From Streptomyces rugosispiralis (lineage in GTDB: Bacteria > Actinomycetota > Actinomycetes > Streptomycetales > Streptomycetaceae), in assembly GCF_024505145.1 (NCBI RefSeq), contig NZ_JANIAA010000020.1:62001-126000 (forward strand): a stretch of DNA of 64,000 nt. Direction: 5' to 3'. The position numbers were made by a program, and so were the translations under genes. This document shows positions 1-7,369 of the stretch, piece after piece (position 1 is the first letter of the stretch; the number at the start of each line of letters is the position of its first letter). A model generated the notes under the pieces. It was not told the origin of the DNA. It did no database searches and worked only from the letters and a program-made list of their open reading frames with translations.

Positions 1-444
1 GCGGTGGCGGGCGAGGGACTCCAGGTCGGAGCGGATGAGCGAGTCGACGCCCTTCTGCTGGTTGTTGGCGTTGAGGTTGCCGAGCCGGACCTTGACGTCG
101 GGCAGCTCGGCGATGCTCTGCTGCTCCGCGGTGTGGATCCGGCGCCGGGCGCCGTCGAACCAGTAGACGCGCAGCAGCCTGCTGTCCGGGAAGATCGTGC
201 GCGCCTTGTCGATGAACGCCTCGATGATCCCTTCGGCGTCCAGCTCGAACGCCCGGCGGTCCTCCGTGCCCGCGACCAGCCGCCCGGCGGCCGCGTAGAC
301 ATACCCCGCGTCCACGAAGATCGCGTGAGTCGAGGGCGTGGTCGCGACCTCGGCGAGTACGCGCTGGAGCAGCTCGTTCGTGCGCTCGATGCCCGCGACG
401 ATCGAGGCGAGATCTTGTTGGCCCGGAGGCATGGTTTCACTCAT
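1..444 (-). CDS. NYN/PIN-like domain protein, C-terminus off the window
   Basis: Only the first 148 codons are inside the window; the gene continues past position 1. The N-terminus is a short helical stretch with 'IERTNELLQRVLAEV', followed by 'HAIFVDAGYVYAAAGRL', where the Asp of 'VDAGY' is the usual first acidic residue of NYN (LabA/DUF88, PIN-like) nuclease folds. A later 'LLRVYWFDGA' strand fits the second part of the same fold. NYN proteins are presumed RNases, so an RNA-processing role is inference from the fold only. The ATG at 444 was chosen because it gives a normal Ser/Glu/Thr-rich Streptomyces N-terminus; no strong ribosome site is visible. Confidence 0.75.
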   Translation of the reverse strand, partial: MSETMPPGQQDLASIVAGIERTNELLQRVLAEVATTPSTHAIFVDAGYVYAAAGRLVAGTEDRRAFELDAEGIIEAFIDKARTIFPDSRLLRVYWFDGARRRIHTAEQQSIAELPDVKVRLGNLNANNQQKGVDSLIRSDLESLARHR

Positions 445-658
445 ACGCGGTTCATTCTCCGGGCGGCTCCGTGAGGGGCACAACCGGACCCTGCCCCGGC
501 TACCAGCGGATACTTAGGCTGCGAAAAATTTTTATTAGCGTAGGGAATGTTTTCGGGGGACCCTCTGGTTGAACACGTACAGGAGGGCGCGGCAGCGACG
601 CTGCGCGACTCCGTACACATCAGTTCTCCTTCAGGAGGATCAGACGAAGGGAGAAGCC

Positions 659-811
659 TTGCGCTTCGAGATCATGCGCCTGGACGACGTCGATGGCACC
701 GCCATCGAAAGCACCGTCGTGGACGCCGCCTCCGTCAACCGGATCGTGCAGCAGGCCGCCGCAATCGGCCAGCGCATCTACATCCGTCCAGCCGACACCG
801 CCGCCCGGTAG
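659..811 (+). CDS. conserved 50-residue protein of unknown function
   Basis: A small gene starting at TTG 659, with 'AAGGGAG' six bases ahead of it. The product begins 'MRFEIMRLDDVDGTAIES' and ends 'QRIYIRPADTAAR'. It is hydrophilic, acidic to neutral, without cysteines or membrane segments. I recognise it as a small protein seen in many streptomycetes, but I know no function. Longer readings of the same frame starting at 569 add an Arg-rich tail with no ribosome site and look spurious. It converges on marC, and a perfect hairpin separates them. Confidence 0.7.
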   Translation: MRFEIMRLDDVDGTAIESTVVDAASVNRIVQQAAAIGQRIYIRPADTAAR

Positions 812-844
812 TGCCGTAAGGCCCTCCCAGCAGCACAGAGAGTC

Positions 845-877
845 GAGCGCCCCCGTACAGACGGTACGGGGGCGCTC
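845..877. terminator. bidirectional hairpin terminator
   Basis: A perfect 14-bp stem, arms 845-858 and 864-877 around a five-base loop, lies between the convergent 50-residue gene and marC. It has no T-tract, as is usual in streptomycetes, and its symmetry lets it serve both strands. Confidence 0.75.
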
Positions 878-884
878 GTGCGTG

Positions 885-1490
885 TCAGGCGGTGTGGGCC
901 ACCTGGATGACGCCGTTGATGATCTGCTGGACCGCGATGGCGGAGAGCATCATGCCGGACAGCCGGGTGACCAGCACCACTCCCCCTTCCTTGATCACGC
1001 GGATGATCAGCAGCGAATAGCGCATGGTGACCCACAGCACGACGTGCATGGCCGCGATCGCGGTCCACACCGCCACCTGATCGCCGATCCCGCGCGCGTG
1101 CTGGACGGCGAGGATCACCGAGACGATCGCGCCCGGCCCGGCCAGCAGCGGCATGCCGAGCGGCACGAGCGCGACGTTGACGTCCTTGGTCTGGGTCGGC
1201 TCGTCGTTCTTACCGGTGAGCAGATCGAGCGCGATCAGCAGGAGCAGCAGCCCGCCCGCGATCATCAGCGCGGGGACCGAGACATGCAGATAGTCGAGGA
1301 TCTGCTGACCCCCGATGCCGAAGACGGCGATGACGCTGAAGGCGACGGCCGCCGCCTGGCCCGCCATCTTGCGCTGGACCTTGGCGGGGCGGCCCGAGGT
1401 CAGGGCGAGGAAGATGGGCGTGATGCCCGGCGGGTCCATGATCACGAACAGGGTGAGGAAGAGGGAGCCGAAGACGGCGACGTCGAACAC
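885..1490 (-). CDS. MarC family integral membrane protein
   Basis: The 201-residue product has about six hydrophobic helices and the MarC (UPF0056) signatures 'DPPGITPIFLALT' near residue 20 and 'MPLLAGPGAIVSVILA' in the middle. Length matches the family. MarC proteins sit in the inner membrane; their transported substrate, if any, is unknown, and the old multiple-antibiotic-resistance name is not supported by later work. The start is GTG 1490. It is a single gene, convergent with the small gene upstream of 811, and follows the PHP gene on the same strand by about 100 bases. Confidence 0.88.
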   Translation of the reverse strand: MFDVAVFGSLFLTLFVIMDPPGITPIFLALTSGRPAKVQRKMAGQAAAVAFSVIAVFGIGGQQILDYLHVSVPALMIAGGLLLLLIALDLLTGKNDEPTQTKDVNVALVPLGMPLLAGPGAIVSVILAVQHARGIGDQVAVWTAIAAMHVVLWVTMRYSLLIIRVIKEGGVVLVTRLSGMMLSAIAVQQIINGVIQVAHTA

Positions 1491-1590
1491 GGTGAATGGC
1501 CTTGCGGGAACGAGCAGCGGTGCGGTGCTGAGACGGTAAGGGAATCGGCGGGAAGACGGAGTGAACGCGGAGCAGCGTGAAGGCGGGGGC

Positions 1591-2445
1591 TCAGCCGCCC
1601 GCGCCCGGCACCGGGAAGGCCCCGGTCGCCCGGCGCACGATCTCCCCGTAGATCTCGGGATCGGTCGTGTACTCGCCGAGCCGACAGGTCTTACGGCTGC
1701 CGTGATAGTCGCTGGAGCCGGTGGTGAGCAGGCCGAGCTCGGCGGCGAGACCGCGCAGCCGGGCGCGGATGTCCTCGGTGTGGTCCATATGGTCGACTTC
1801 GATACCGTCGAGGCCCGCCGCCGCCAGCTCGCCGATCGCGCTCTCCGGGACGCACTGGCCGCGCTTGACGGCCAGCGGATGCGCGAAGACCGCGACCCCG
1901 CCGGCGCCCTTGATCAGCCGGATCGCGTCGAAGGGGTCCAGCTCGTGCTTCTCCACATGCGCCCGGCCGCCGTCGGCCAGCCAGTCCTGGGTGAAGGCGT
2001 CCGAGACGCTCGCCACGACGCCCAGCTCGACCAGCGCGGTGGCGACGTGCGGCCGTCCGACGGCCCCGTCCCCGGCGATCTCCGCCACCCGGTCCCAGGT
2101 GATCGGCACGTCCAGCTCGCGCAGCTTCGCGACCATCGCACGGGCCCGCGGCACCCGGTCGTCGCGCACCAGCTCGCGCTCGCGCGCCAGCTCGGGTTCC
2201 GCCGGGTCGAAGAGGTACGCCAGCATGTGCAGGCTGACCCCGTTGAGGCGGCAGGACAGCTCGGCGCCGGTGACCAGGGTCAGCCCGGAGGGCAGCGCCT
2301 TCGTCGCCTCCTCATAGCCGCCGACGGTGTCGTGATCGGTGAGCGCGACGACGTCCAGACCCTGGGCGGCGGCGTTCCGTACCAGCTCGGCGGGGGTGTC
2401 CGTACCGTCCGACGCAGTGGAGTGGGTGTGCAGATCGATGCGCAC
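1591..2445 (-). CDS. PHP-domain metal-dependent phosphoesterase
   Basis: 284 residues. The N-terminal 'IDLHTHSTASDGT' is the first metal-binding motif of PHP (polymerase and histidinol phosphatase) domains; 'ALTDHDTVGGYEEA' gives the second, and 'VFAHPLAVKRGQ' and 'TTGSSDYHGSRK' supply the later histidine and aspartate ligands. It is of the YciV/Rv-type family that hydrolyses small phosphoesters such as 3',5'-nucleotide bisphosphates or RNA 5' ends; which substrate applies here cannot be told. GTG 2445 was preferred to the upstream start at 2577 because the protein then begins three residues before the metal motif, and the extra 44 codons cross a 34-bp tandem duplication. Confidence 0.85.
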   Translation of the reverse strand: MRIDLHTHSTASDGTDTPAELVRNAAAQGLDVVALTDHDTVGGYEEATKALPSGLTLVTGAELSCRLNGVSLHMLAYLFDPAEPELARERELVRDDRVPRARAMVAKLRELDVPITWDRVAEIAGDGAVGRPHVATALVELGVVASVSDAFTQDWLADGGRAHVEKHELDPFDAIRLIKGAGGVAVFAHPLAVKRGQCVPESAIGELAAAGLDGIEVDHMDHTEDIRARLRGLAAELGLLTTGSSDYHGSRKTCRLGEYTTDPEIYGEIVRRATGAFPVPGAGG

Positions 2446-2540
2446 GGCACGGGCTCCAAGCTGCGTTCGGGATGGATCGAGGGGACGCCCCAGCATAACC
2501 ACGCCGGCACCTGCCGGGTCGGCCCGGGGCCTGACCTGTG

Positions 2541-2608
2541 CATGACCTACCGGTACGGCGAGGGCCAGGAGCGGCATGACCTACCGGTACGGCGAGGGCC
2601 AGGAGCGG
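2541..2608. repeat. perfect 34-bp tandem duplication
   Basis: Positions 2541-2574 are repeated exactly at 2575-2608, beginning 'catgacctaccggtacgg'. It lies in the gap between the DUF6758 gene and the PHP gene, both on the minus strand, just after the DUF6758 stop at 2615. The exact identity suggests a recent slippage event. Confidence 0.95.
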
Positions 2609-2614
2609 AGGGGC

Positions 2615-3256
2615 TCAGGGCGAGAGCAGCCTCGGGGAGAGCGCCCCGCAGGGCACCAGGTCCACCTCGGCCCCGGCGTCCCGCAGATCGGTGAGCACCA
2701 TCTCGTCGTACATCAGCAGCCCGGTCTGCTCGGGCCAGACGACCGCCCACAGCCACAGCCCGCACGCCTCGCCCGCGAAGACCGCGCGGTCGTCCGGGGT
2801 GCCCTCGACATGCCACAGCGGGGTGGGCCGTCCGGCGGCCAGCACCTTGACGTGCGGCGGTTTGTCCACCCGCATCCCCGGCCCCGGGTCGGGCCCCGGG
2901 AGGCCCGCGAAACGCGCGCCGAGGCCGACGCCCAGTTCCTCGGCGATCAGCAGCAGCTCACCCGGGCCGCCCAGCGGCCCGGGGCCCGAGCAGGCCACGG
3001 TGGTGGCGCGGCCGCCGCTGCGGTCGTCCCCGGCGCAGGCCACACCGGTGAACAGCCAGCCCACGGGCAGCGGCCACGGCATCCATACGGGCACCCGGGC
3101 GCGGTTGGTGACGACCACGAGTGCTTCGACGCTCGGCGGGACGACCGGCTGGAGGGGGTGCACCGTGCCGTGCACGCCGCACTGCCAGGAGTCGGCGAAG
3201 AGACCGGGCGCTCGCACCCGGCCACCGCACTTCGGGCAACTGGGTTCGCCCCTCAT
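2615..3256 (-). CDS. DUF6758 family protein with N-terminal zinc ribbon
   Basis: 213 residues starting 'MRGEPSCPKCGGRVRAPG'. A CxxC pair at residues 7-10 and a further Cys in 'SWQCGVHG' (about residue 27) look like a small zinc ribbon; the rest is a Trp- and Pro-rich domain with 'WMPWPLPVGWLFTGVAC'. I recognise the product as the streptomycete DUF6758 group, function unknown. Cytoplasmic, no membrane segment. The ATG at 3256 has no close Shine-Dalgarno site; GGAGG lies about 15 bases away. Confidence 0.65.
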   Translation of the reverse strand: MRGEPSCPKCGGRVRAPGLFADSWQCGVHGTVHPLQPVVPPSVEALVVVTNRARVPVWMPWPLPVGWLFTGVACAGDDRSGGRATTVACSGPGPLGGPGELLLIAEELGVGLGARFAGLPGPDPGPGMRVDKPPHVKVLAAGRPTPLWHVEGTPDDRAVFAGEACGLWLWAVVWPEQTGLLMYDEMVLTDLRDAGAEVDLVPCGALSPRLLSP

Positions 3257-3345
3257 AGGGCCCCACGGTCCTCCCCGGTCGTCGCCGCGTCAAGGACGAT
3301 CACCCGTCCGGAGGTCACTTCCCGCACCAGTTCCCGTACGGCCCC

Positions 3346-3409
3346 CGTACGACCCCGCCGCGGTTCTCGTACGACCCCGCCGTGGTTCCCGTACGACCCC
3401 GCACCCGGG
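3346..3409. repeat. three imperfect 22-bp tandem units
   Basis: Units start at 3346, 3368 and 3390, each opening 'cgtacgaccccgcc' or a close variant. They lie between the SuFu-domain gene (stop at 3428) and the DUF6758 gene. Confidence 0.8.
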
Positions 3410-3427
3410 AATCAGACCGTAAGAGCG

Positions 3428-4033
3428 TCAGCCCGACAACGGCACCCCGGACCGCGCCGGGTCGCGCAGATCCGTGCCGTGCCGCAGCCAGCGGTCCTGG
3501 AGGGCGCCGGCGCCGTGCACCCGCTTCCAGGCCGCCTCGTTCGTGGTCATCGGCAGCATCGGCAGGAAGCGCACCGGCTCCATGGGCTCCAGCAGCTCCA
3601 AGTCCTCGACCAGGCCACCCGGTTCGGCGACCAGGACGGAGCTGAAGGGTGCCCCGGGCCACAGCGGCCCGCCGAGGTCCAGCGACGCGCCGGGAGTCAC
3701 CACGACCCCCTCGACCTGGGGCGAGGCGGCCAGCACGGCGAGCGGGCGGAGCACCTCGTCGAGGACGGAGGAGTCGGGGCCGGAACCGCCCGTCCTTACG
3801 GTCAGCACCAACTCGGCGCGCGGCCCGCGCAGCGGGTCGGCGACGGCGGCGGTCGGGCTGGTCATCGGATGGTCCGACATGCCGAGCGTGGCGTAGCGGA
3901 TCACATCGCTCTCATCGCGGAATCGCAGCACCTCGATGCGGTCCGTACCGACGAAAGTGACGGCGGCGCGGGCGTCCGGCTCGCCCAGCGCGGTGATCAA
4001 CCGGGCCTCGACCAGCTGAAGAACGTCTGACAT
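3428..4033 (-). CDS. suppressor-of-fused (SuFu) domain protein
   Basis: 201 residues from 'MSDVLQLVEARL'. The body has the SuFu-like features 'GTDRIEVLRFRDESDVIRYATLG', 'RAELVLTV' and a late 'LEPMEPVRFLPMLPMTTNEAAWKR', typical of bacterial SUFU-domain (DUF2185-like/SufU-superfamily) proteins often linked to toxin immunity or stress. No function can be assigned beyond the fold. The ATG at 4033 was preferred to an in-frame TTG 33 bases upstream because a -10 box TATGCT sits exactly six bases before it, which predicts a leaderless mRNA and leaves the TTG outside the transcript. Confidence 0.72.
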   Translation of the reverse strand: MSDVLQLVEARLITALGEPDARAAVTFVGTDRIEVLRFRDESDVIRYATLGMSDHPMTSPTAAVADPLRGPRAELVLTVRTGGSGPDSSVLDEVLRPLAVLAASPQVEGVVVTPGASLDLGGPLWPGAPFSSVLVAEPGGLVEDLELLEPMEPVRFLPMLPMTTNEAAWKRVHGAGALQDRWLRHGTDLRDPARSGVPLSG

Positions 4034-4039
4034 GCGGTG

Positions 4040-4045
4040 AGCATA
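4040..4045 (-). promoter_or_regulatory. leaderless -10 box of the SuFu-domain gene
   Basis: TATGCT on the minus strand ends six bases before ATG 4033, so the predicted transcript starts at the initiation codon. Confidence 0.55.
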
Positions 4046-4174
4046 GATCGCGTATCGAACAGGCAAAGCGGCGACGTAACGGTTCTGCCGACTGATAGCC
4101 TTAATCCTTGCCCAGGGAGTTACAGATCGTCCCTCACGAGGGACCGGCCGGAGGAGGTGGGGCTGCGGTGGATC

Positions 4175-4363
4175 CTAGTCGACCGTGCAGTACCGACAGT
4201 TCTCCCGTCGTTTCCCCTTGGTATGCGACTTCATGATCTGAGCCTTCCGTACCCCGCCGCTGGGCGGTGAAACACGCGAAGCCCACTCGCATCCAGGGCA
4301 TCTGACGGTAGAGCGCCTTCGTACCGCTTTGTTCAGTTCCGAAGAACCTTCCGTCAGCGCCAT
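4175..4363 (-). CDS. possible 62-residue CxxC/CxxC zinc-ribbon protein
   Basis: A reading frame in the SuFu-corA gap codes for a basic 62-residue product with 'RCPGCEW' near residue 23 and 'NCRYCTVD' at the C-terminus. Two CxxC pairs are unusual in random frames of GC-rich DNA, which rarely supply TGC/TGT codons in such spacing. The Lys/Arg-rich link 'SHTKGKRREN' would suit nucleic-acid binding. Against it: no ribosome site at ATG 4363 and third-position GC well below the neighbours. Function unknown; reality uncertain. Confidence 0.3.
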   Translation of the reverse strand: MALTEGSSELNKAVRRRSTVRCPGCEWASRVSPPSGGVRKAQIMKSHTKGKRRENCRYCTVD

Positions 4364-4482
4364 CGCACGGAGCGCCGCCCGCTTTGCGGACGTACGGGCA
4401 CGGGATGTCGTACGTCCACCTTCCGGGCGCCGCGCTGCGCCGCGCGCCCGCCGCTGACGGCCGGCCCGTGAAGGAGCCCGTC

Positions 4483-5583
4483 ATGTCGATGATCCGTGAC
4501 CTGCGCGCAGCCGTTCGCCCCGCCCTGCGCCGTTCCCGTACCGCCAGTGACTACGACGCGACGCGTGACCCGTCGGTCACCAGCGCCGTGGTCGACTGCG
4601 GGGTCTACCGCGACGGCAAGCGGGTCAGCGAACACGTGAGCCCGGCGAAGGCCATGGAGCGGGTTCGCGAGGAGGGCGGGTTCGCCTGGATCGGACTGCA
4701 CGAGCCGACCGAGCGCGAGTTCGCGGGGATCGCCCAGGAGTTCGGGCTGCACCCGCTGGCGGTCGAGGACGCGGTGCAGGCGCACCAGCGGCCCAAGCTG
4801 GAGCGGTACGACGACACCCTCTTCACCGTCTTCAAGACCATCCACTACGTGGAGCACGTCGAACTCACCTCGACCAGCGAGGTCGTGGAGACCGGCGAGG
4901 TGATGTGCTTCACCGGCCGGAACTTCATCGTGACCGTGCGGCACGGCGGCCAGGGCTCGCTGCGCGCCCTGCGCCACCGGCTCCAGCAGGACCCCGAGCT
5001 GCTCGCCAAGGGCCCCTCGGCGGTGCTGCACGCCATCGCCGACCAGGTGGTCGACGGCTATCTCGCGGTGGCCGACGCGGTCCAGGACGATATCGACGAG
5101 GTCGAGATCGACGTCTTCTCCGCCGCGACCTCCCGGCGGGGCGGCGACGCGGGCCGGATCTACCAGCTCAAGCGCGAGGTCCTGGAGTTCAAGCGGGCCG
5201 TGTCGCCGCTGCTGCGGCCGATGCAGCTGCTGAGCGAGCGTCCGATGCGGCTGGTGGACCCGGACATCCAGAAGTACTTCCGCGATGTCGCGGACCATCT
5301 GGCGCGGGTCAGCGAGCAGGTGCTGGCCTTCGACGACCTGCTGAACTCGATCCTCCAGGCCAATCTGGCGCAGGCCACGGTGGCGCAGAACGAGGACATG
5401 CGGAAGATCACGTCCTGGGCGGCGATCTTCGCCGTGCCGACGATGATCGCGGGGATCTACGGCATGAACTTCGACTACATGCCGGAGCTGCGCTGGAAGT
5501 TCGGCTACCCGACCGTGCTCGTGGTGACGGTGGGCATCTGCTTCGCGATCCACCGGGGCTTCAAGCGCAACGGCTGGCTGTAG
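4483..5583 (+). CDS. corA: CorA-type magnesium/cobalt transport protein
   Basis: 366 residues. CorA proteins form a pentameric inner-membrane channel for Mg2+ (and Co2+). Here the large N-terminal cytoplasmic domain ends in a long helix 'DQVVDGYLAVADAVQDDIDEVE', and the C-terminus has two membrane helices with the diagnostic 'YGMNFDYMPEL' loop after the first and a basic end 'HRGFKRNGWL'. ATG 4483 is set by AAGGAG six bases upstream (4471-4476); the open frame extends 99 bases further but without a ribosome site. Divergent from the SuFu-domain gene. As I recall, a corA homologue (Rv1239c) holds the same place in the mycobacterial version of this block. Confidence 0.9.
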   Translation: MSMIRDLRAAVRPALRRSRTASDYDATRDPSVTSAVVDCGVYRDGKRVSEHVSPAKAMERVREEGGFAWIGLHEPTEREFAGIAQEFGLHPLAVEDAVQAHQRPKLERYDDTLFTVFKTIHYVEHVELTSTSEVVETGEVMCFTGRNFIVTVRHGGQGSLRALRHRLQQDPELLAKGPSAVLHAIADQVVDGYLAVADAVQDDIDEVEIDVFSAATSRRGGDAGRIYQLKREVLEFKRAVSPLLRPMQLLSERPMRLVDPDIQKYFRDVADHLARVSEQVLAFDDLLNSILQANLAQATVAQNEDMRKITSWAAIFAVPTMIAGIYGMNFDYMPELRWKFGYPTVLVVTVGICFAIHRGFKRNGWL

Positions 5584-5607
5584 GGCCGGACGGCGGACGG
5601 GCCATCG

Positions 5608-5690
5608 TCAGGCGGGGTCGTCCGGCATCAGCCGGTGTTCGTCCGACCTCAGCCAGGTTCGTCCGGCATCAGCCGGGCTCGTCTGCCGTG
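5608..5690. repeat. tandem copies of the EamA gene 3' end
   Basis: Three imperfect ~20-bp units at 5608, 5628 and 5649 repeat the sequence that starts with the stop codon of the minus-strand EamA gene at 5669 ('tcagccgggctcgt'). Each unit carries the stop triplet. They fill the gap after corA. Confidence 0.8.
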
Positions 5691-6628
5691 CCCTTCCCGT
5701 CCGCCATGATGACCAGCGCGAGACCGGCGAGGATCACCGCGAGCGCCGGGTAGGCGGCCACGGGCGGCATCTGGCCCAGCCACAGGGCCGCGATCAGGGC
5801 CGCCCCCGGCGTCTCCAGCAGGATCGCGGTCGAGGTGACGGACGGGCCGAGGCCCTTGACCACCCGGTTGATGAGGGTGTGCCCCAGCAGTTGCGCGGTG
5901 ACCGTCAGCGCGGCCAGCCGCAGCCAGGTGGTGCCGCTGTAGCCGCCCAGCTCCGCGCCCGCCACCAGGCAGGTCAGCAGCAGGAGCACGCTGGTGGTGG
6001 TGTAGCAGACGTAGGCGTACGCGGTGGTGCTCACCGAACGGCGCACCTCCGCCCCGAGCAGCACGTACCCGGCCGCCGCGACCCCGCCCAGCAGCGCGAG
6101 CCCGTCGCCCAGCAGGGCGCGCGGGGAGGCGGACAGGTCGACCCCGGTGAGGATCACCACACCGAGGATCGCCAGCCCCATGCCGAGCCAGGCGAGCGTG
6201 GGCGGGCGGTGGCCGCGCAGCCGCAGCAGCAGCGCCGTCCAGATGGGGGTCGTGGTCACCAGCGCGGTCGAGGAGGCCACGGAGGTCATGTGCAGGCTCG
6301 GCAGCCAGGCCCCGAAGTGCACCGCGAGCAGCGCCCCCGCCCCGGCCGACAGCAGCACCGTCCGGCGGCCCATCGCGCGCAGCTCGCCCCGGTGGCGCCA
6401 GAGGGCGAACGGGGTGAGCGCGCCCACCGCCATGGCGTTGCGCCAGAAGGCGATGGCGAGCGCGGGCGCCACCGTCGCGGCGGCCAGCGGCGCGGAGAGC
6501 GAGACCCCGGCGATGGCGACCGTAAGGAGCACGACATCCACAGGACCGCTGCGGAAGCGGCCACCGTCACCGGGTGCGGTGGGCGTGGCGGTGGGGGCTG
6601 AGGCACGGGCGGCACGGGCGGTCGGCAC
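5669..6628 (-). CDS. EamA/DMT-superfamily transporter
   Basis: 319 residues with about ten hydrophobic helices in two homologous halves, the pattern of EamA (drug/metabolite) exporters; 'AFWRNAMAVGALTPFALWRH' and 'GLGPSVTSTAILLETPGAAL' are typical of each half. Substrate unknown, likely a small metabolite moved out across the cell membrane. The start was moved to GTG 6628, because a TACCCT -10 box ends six bases before it; the frame is open to 6670 but that upstream part would lie outside the transcript. Divergent from the gene at 6714, with only 85 bases between starts. Confidence 0.83.
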   Translation of the reverse strand: MPTARAARASAPTATPTAPGDGGRFRSGPVDVVLLTVAIAGVSLSAPLAAATVAPALAIAFWRNAMAVGALTPFALWRHRGELRAMGRRTVLLSAGAGALLAVHFGAWLPSLHMTSVASSTALVTTTPIWTALLLRLRGHRPPTLAWLGMGLAILGVVILTGVDLSASPRALLGDGLALLGGVAAAGYVLLGAEVRRSVSTTAYAYVCYTTTSVLLLLTCLVAGAELGGYSGTTWLRLAALTVTAQLLGHTLINRVVKGLGPSVTSTAILLETPGAALIAALWLGQMPPVAAYPALAVILAGLALVIMADGKGTADEPG

Positions 6629-6634
6629 GGCGCC

Positions 6635-6640
6635 AGGGTA
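6635..6640 (-). promoter_or_regulatory. leaderless -10 box of the EamA gene
   Basis: TACCCT on the minus strand, six bases before GTG 6628; it decides that start. Confidence 0.5.
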
Positions 6641-6701
6641 AGGCGCGTGACCATGAGACGGAACTGTCATTTCACGGGCTGGGACGGGTACGGGACTGGC
6701 C

Positions 6702-6707
6702 TAGGCT
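6702..6707 (+). promoter_or_regulatory. leaderless -10 box of the 6714 gene
   Basis: TAGGCT, then six bases, then ATG 6714. Paired back to back with the EamA -10 box. Confidence 0.6.
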
Positions 6708-6713
6708 GTCGGC

Positions 6714-7259
6714 ATGACGCAGACGCCGATGGACCGCGCCCTTGTCGAGGAGGCGGCCAAGAAGTCCGCCCTCATCTGGGTCCAGGGCACCGAGGGTGCC
6801 CCGCGCGCCCTGTGGCACGTCTGGCACGAGGGCGCGGTCTGTCTCGTCGGGGACGGGCCCGACGAGCAGCCCCTCAAGGGCCTCGGGCTCGCCGACGGCG
6901 GCGGCGCCACCGTGACCGTGCGCAGCAAGGACAAGGGCGGGCGCCTGGTGAGCTGGCCCGCGCGAGTGGCCGAACTGGCCCCGGGCGGCGAGGCGTGGAC
7001 CGCGGCGGTCGACGAGCTCAAGGGCAAGCGGCTGAACGCGGCGGACGCCGACCACATCGCGGAGCGCTGGGCCCGTGAATGCCGGGTGCTGCGGCTGGAG
7101 CCCACGCCCGGGGCGCTCGCCGAGCACCCCACCGGCTCCCTGGCGGCCACCCCGCTGCCGTCCCCCGCGATCACCCGCCGCCCGATCCCGGCGGCGCTCC
7201 CCAAGCTGCTGGCCCGCCGCAAGAAGCGGGCCCGTGACGCCCGTAAGGACGCGTCGTAG
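6714..7259 (+). CDS. conserved hypothetical protein, probable split-barrel fold
   Basis: 181 residues, soluble, starting 'MTQTPMDRALVEEAAKKS'. The middle, 'LIWVQGTEGAPRALWHVWHEGAVCLVGDG', followed by strands around 'ATVTVRSKDKGGRLVSWPARV', resembles the FMN-binding split barrel of pyridoxamine-oxidase-like proteins, but I see no clear flavin-binding signature, so this is only a suggestion. The C-terminus is strongly basic ('LARRKKRARDARKDAS'). Streptomycetes carry similar proteins next to EamA genes. The start is supported by a leaderless -10 box. Four decayed copies of its last codons follow the stop. Confidence 0.7.
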   Translation: MTQTPMDRALVEEAAKKSALIWVQGTEGAPRALWHVWHEGAVCLVGDGPDEQPLKGLGLADGGGATVTVRSKDKGGRLVSWPARVAELAPGGEAWTAAVDELKGKRLNAADADHIAERWARECRVLRLEPTPGALAEHPTGSLAATPLPSPAITRRPIPAALPKLLARRKKRARDARKDAS

Positions 7260-7350
7260 CGAGCTGACGCCCGGTAAGGACGCACCCCAGCGGGCCGACG
7301 ACCGTAAGGACGCGTCCAGGCTGTCCGACGACCCGTGAGGACGCGTCCCG
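7236..7350. repeat. tandem copies of the preceding gene's 3' end
   Basis: Units beginning at about 7236, 7266, 7298 and 7328 share 'gacg(c/a)ccgtaaggacgcgtc' with drift. The first lies inside the coding end of the 6714 gene; the others follow its stop. Confidence 0.85.
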
Positions 7351-7369
7351 TGCGGGGCGTCGGGATCGG

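Larger units (their letters stand above)
4034..4482. other. 449-bp intergenic region before corA
   Basis: Divergent gap between the SuFu-domain gene and corA. It has lower GC than its surroundings, a small palindrome around 'gtccctcacgagggac' (4130-4145), and a minus-strand reading frame with two CxxC motifs listed separately. I see no recognisable Mg2+ riboswitch fold by eye, though a covariance search would be needed to exclude one. Confidence 0.6.

Noticed and set aside
547..819. Frames starting at 547 and 569 overlapping the 50-residue gene
   Set aside because: The extra N-terminal parts are Arg-rich without ribosome sites; the conserved small protein starts at TTG 659.
4034..4482. Possible Mg2+ (M-box/ykoK) riboswitch before corA
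   Set aside because: I could not see the conserved ykoK core or a matching pairing scheme by eye; a covariance-model search is needed before claiming one.
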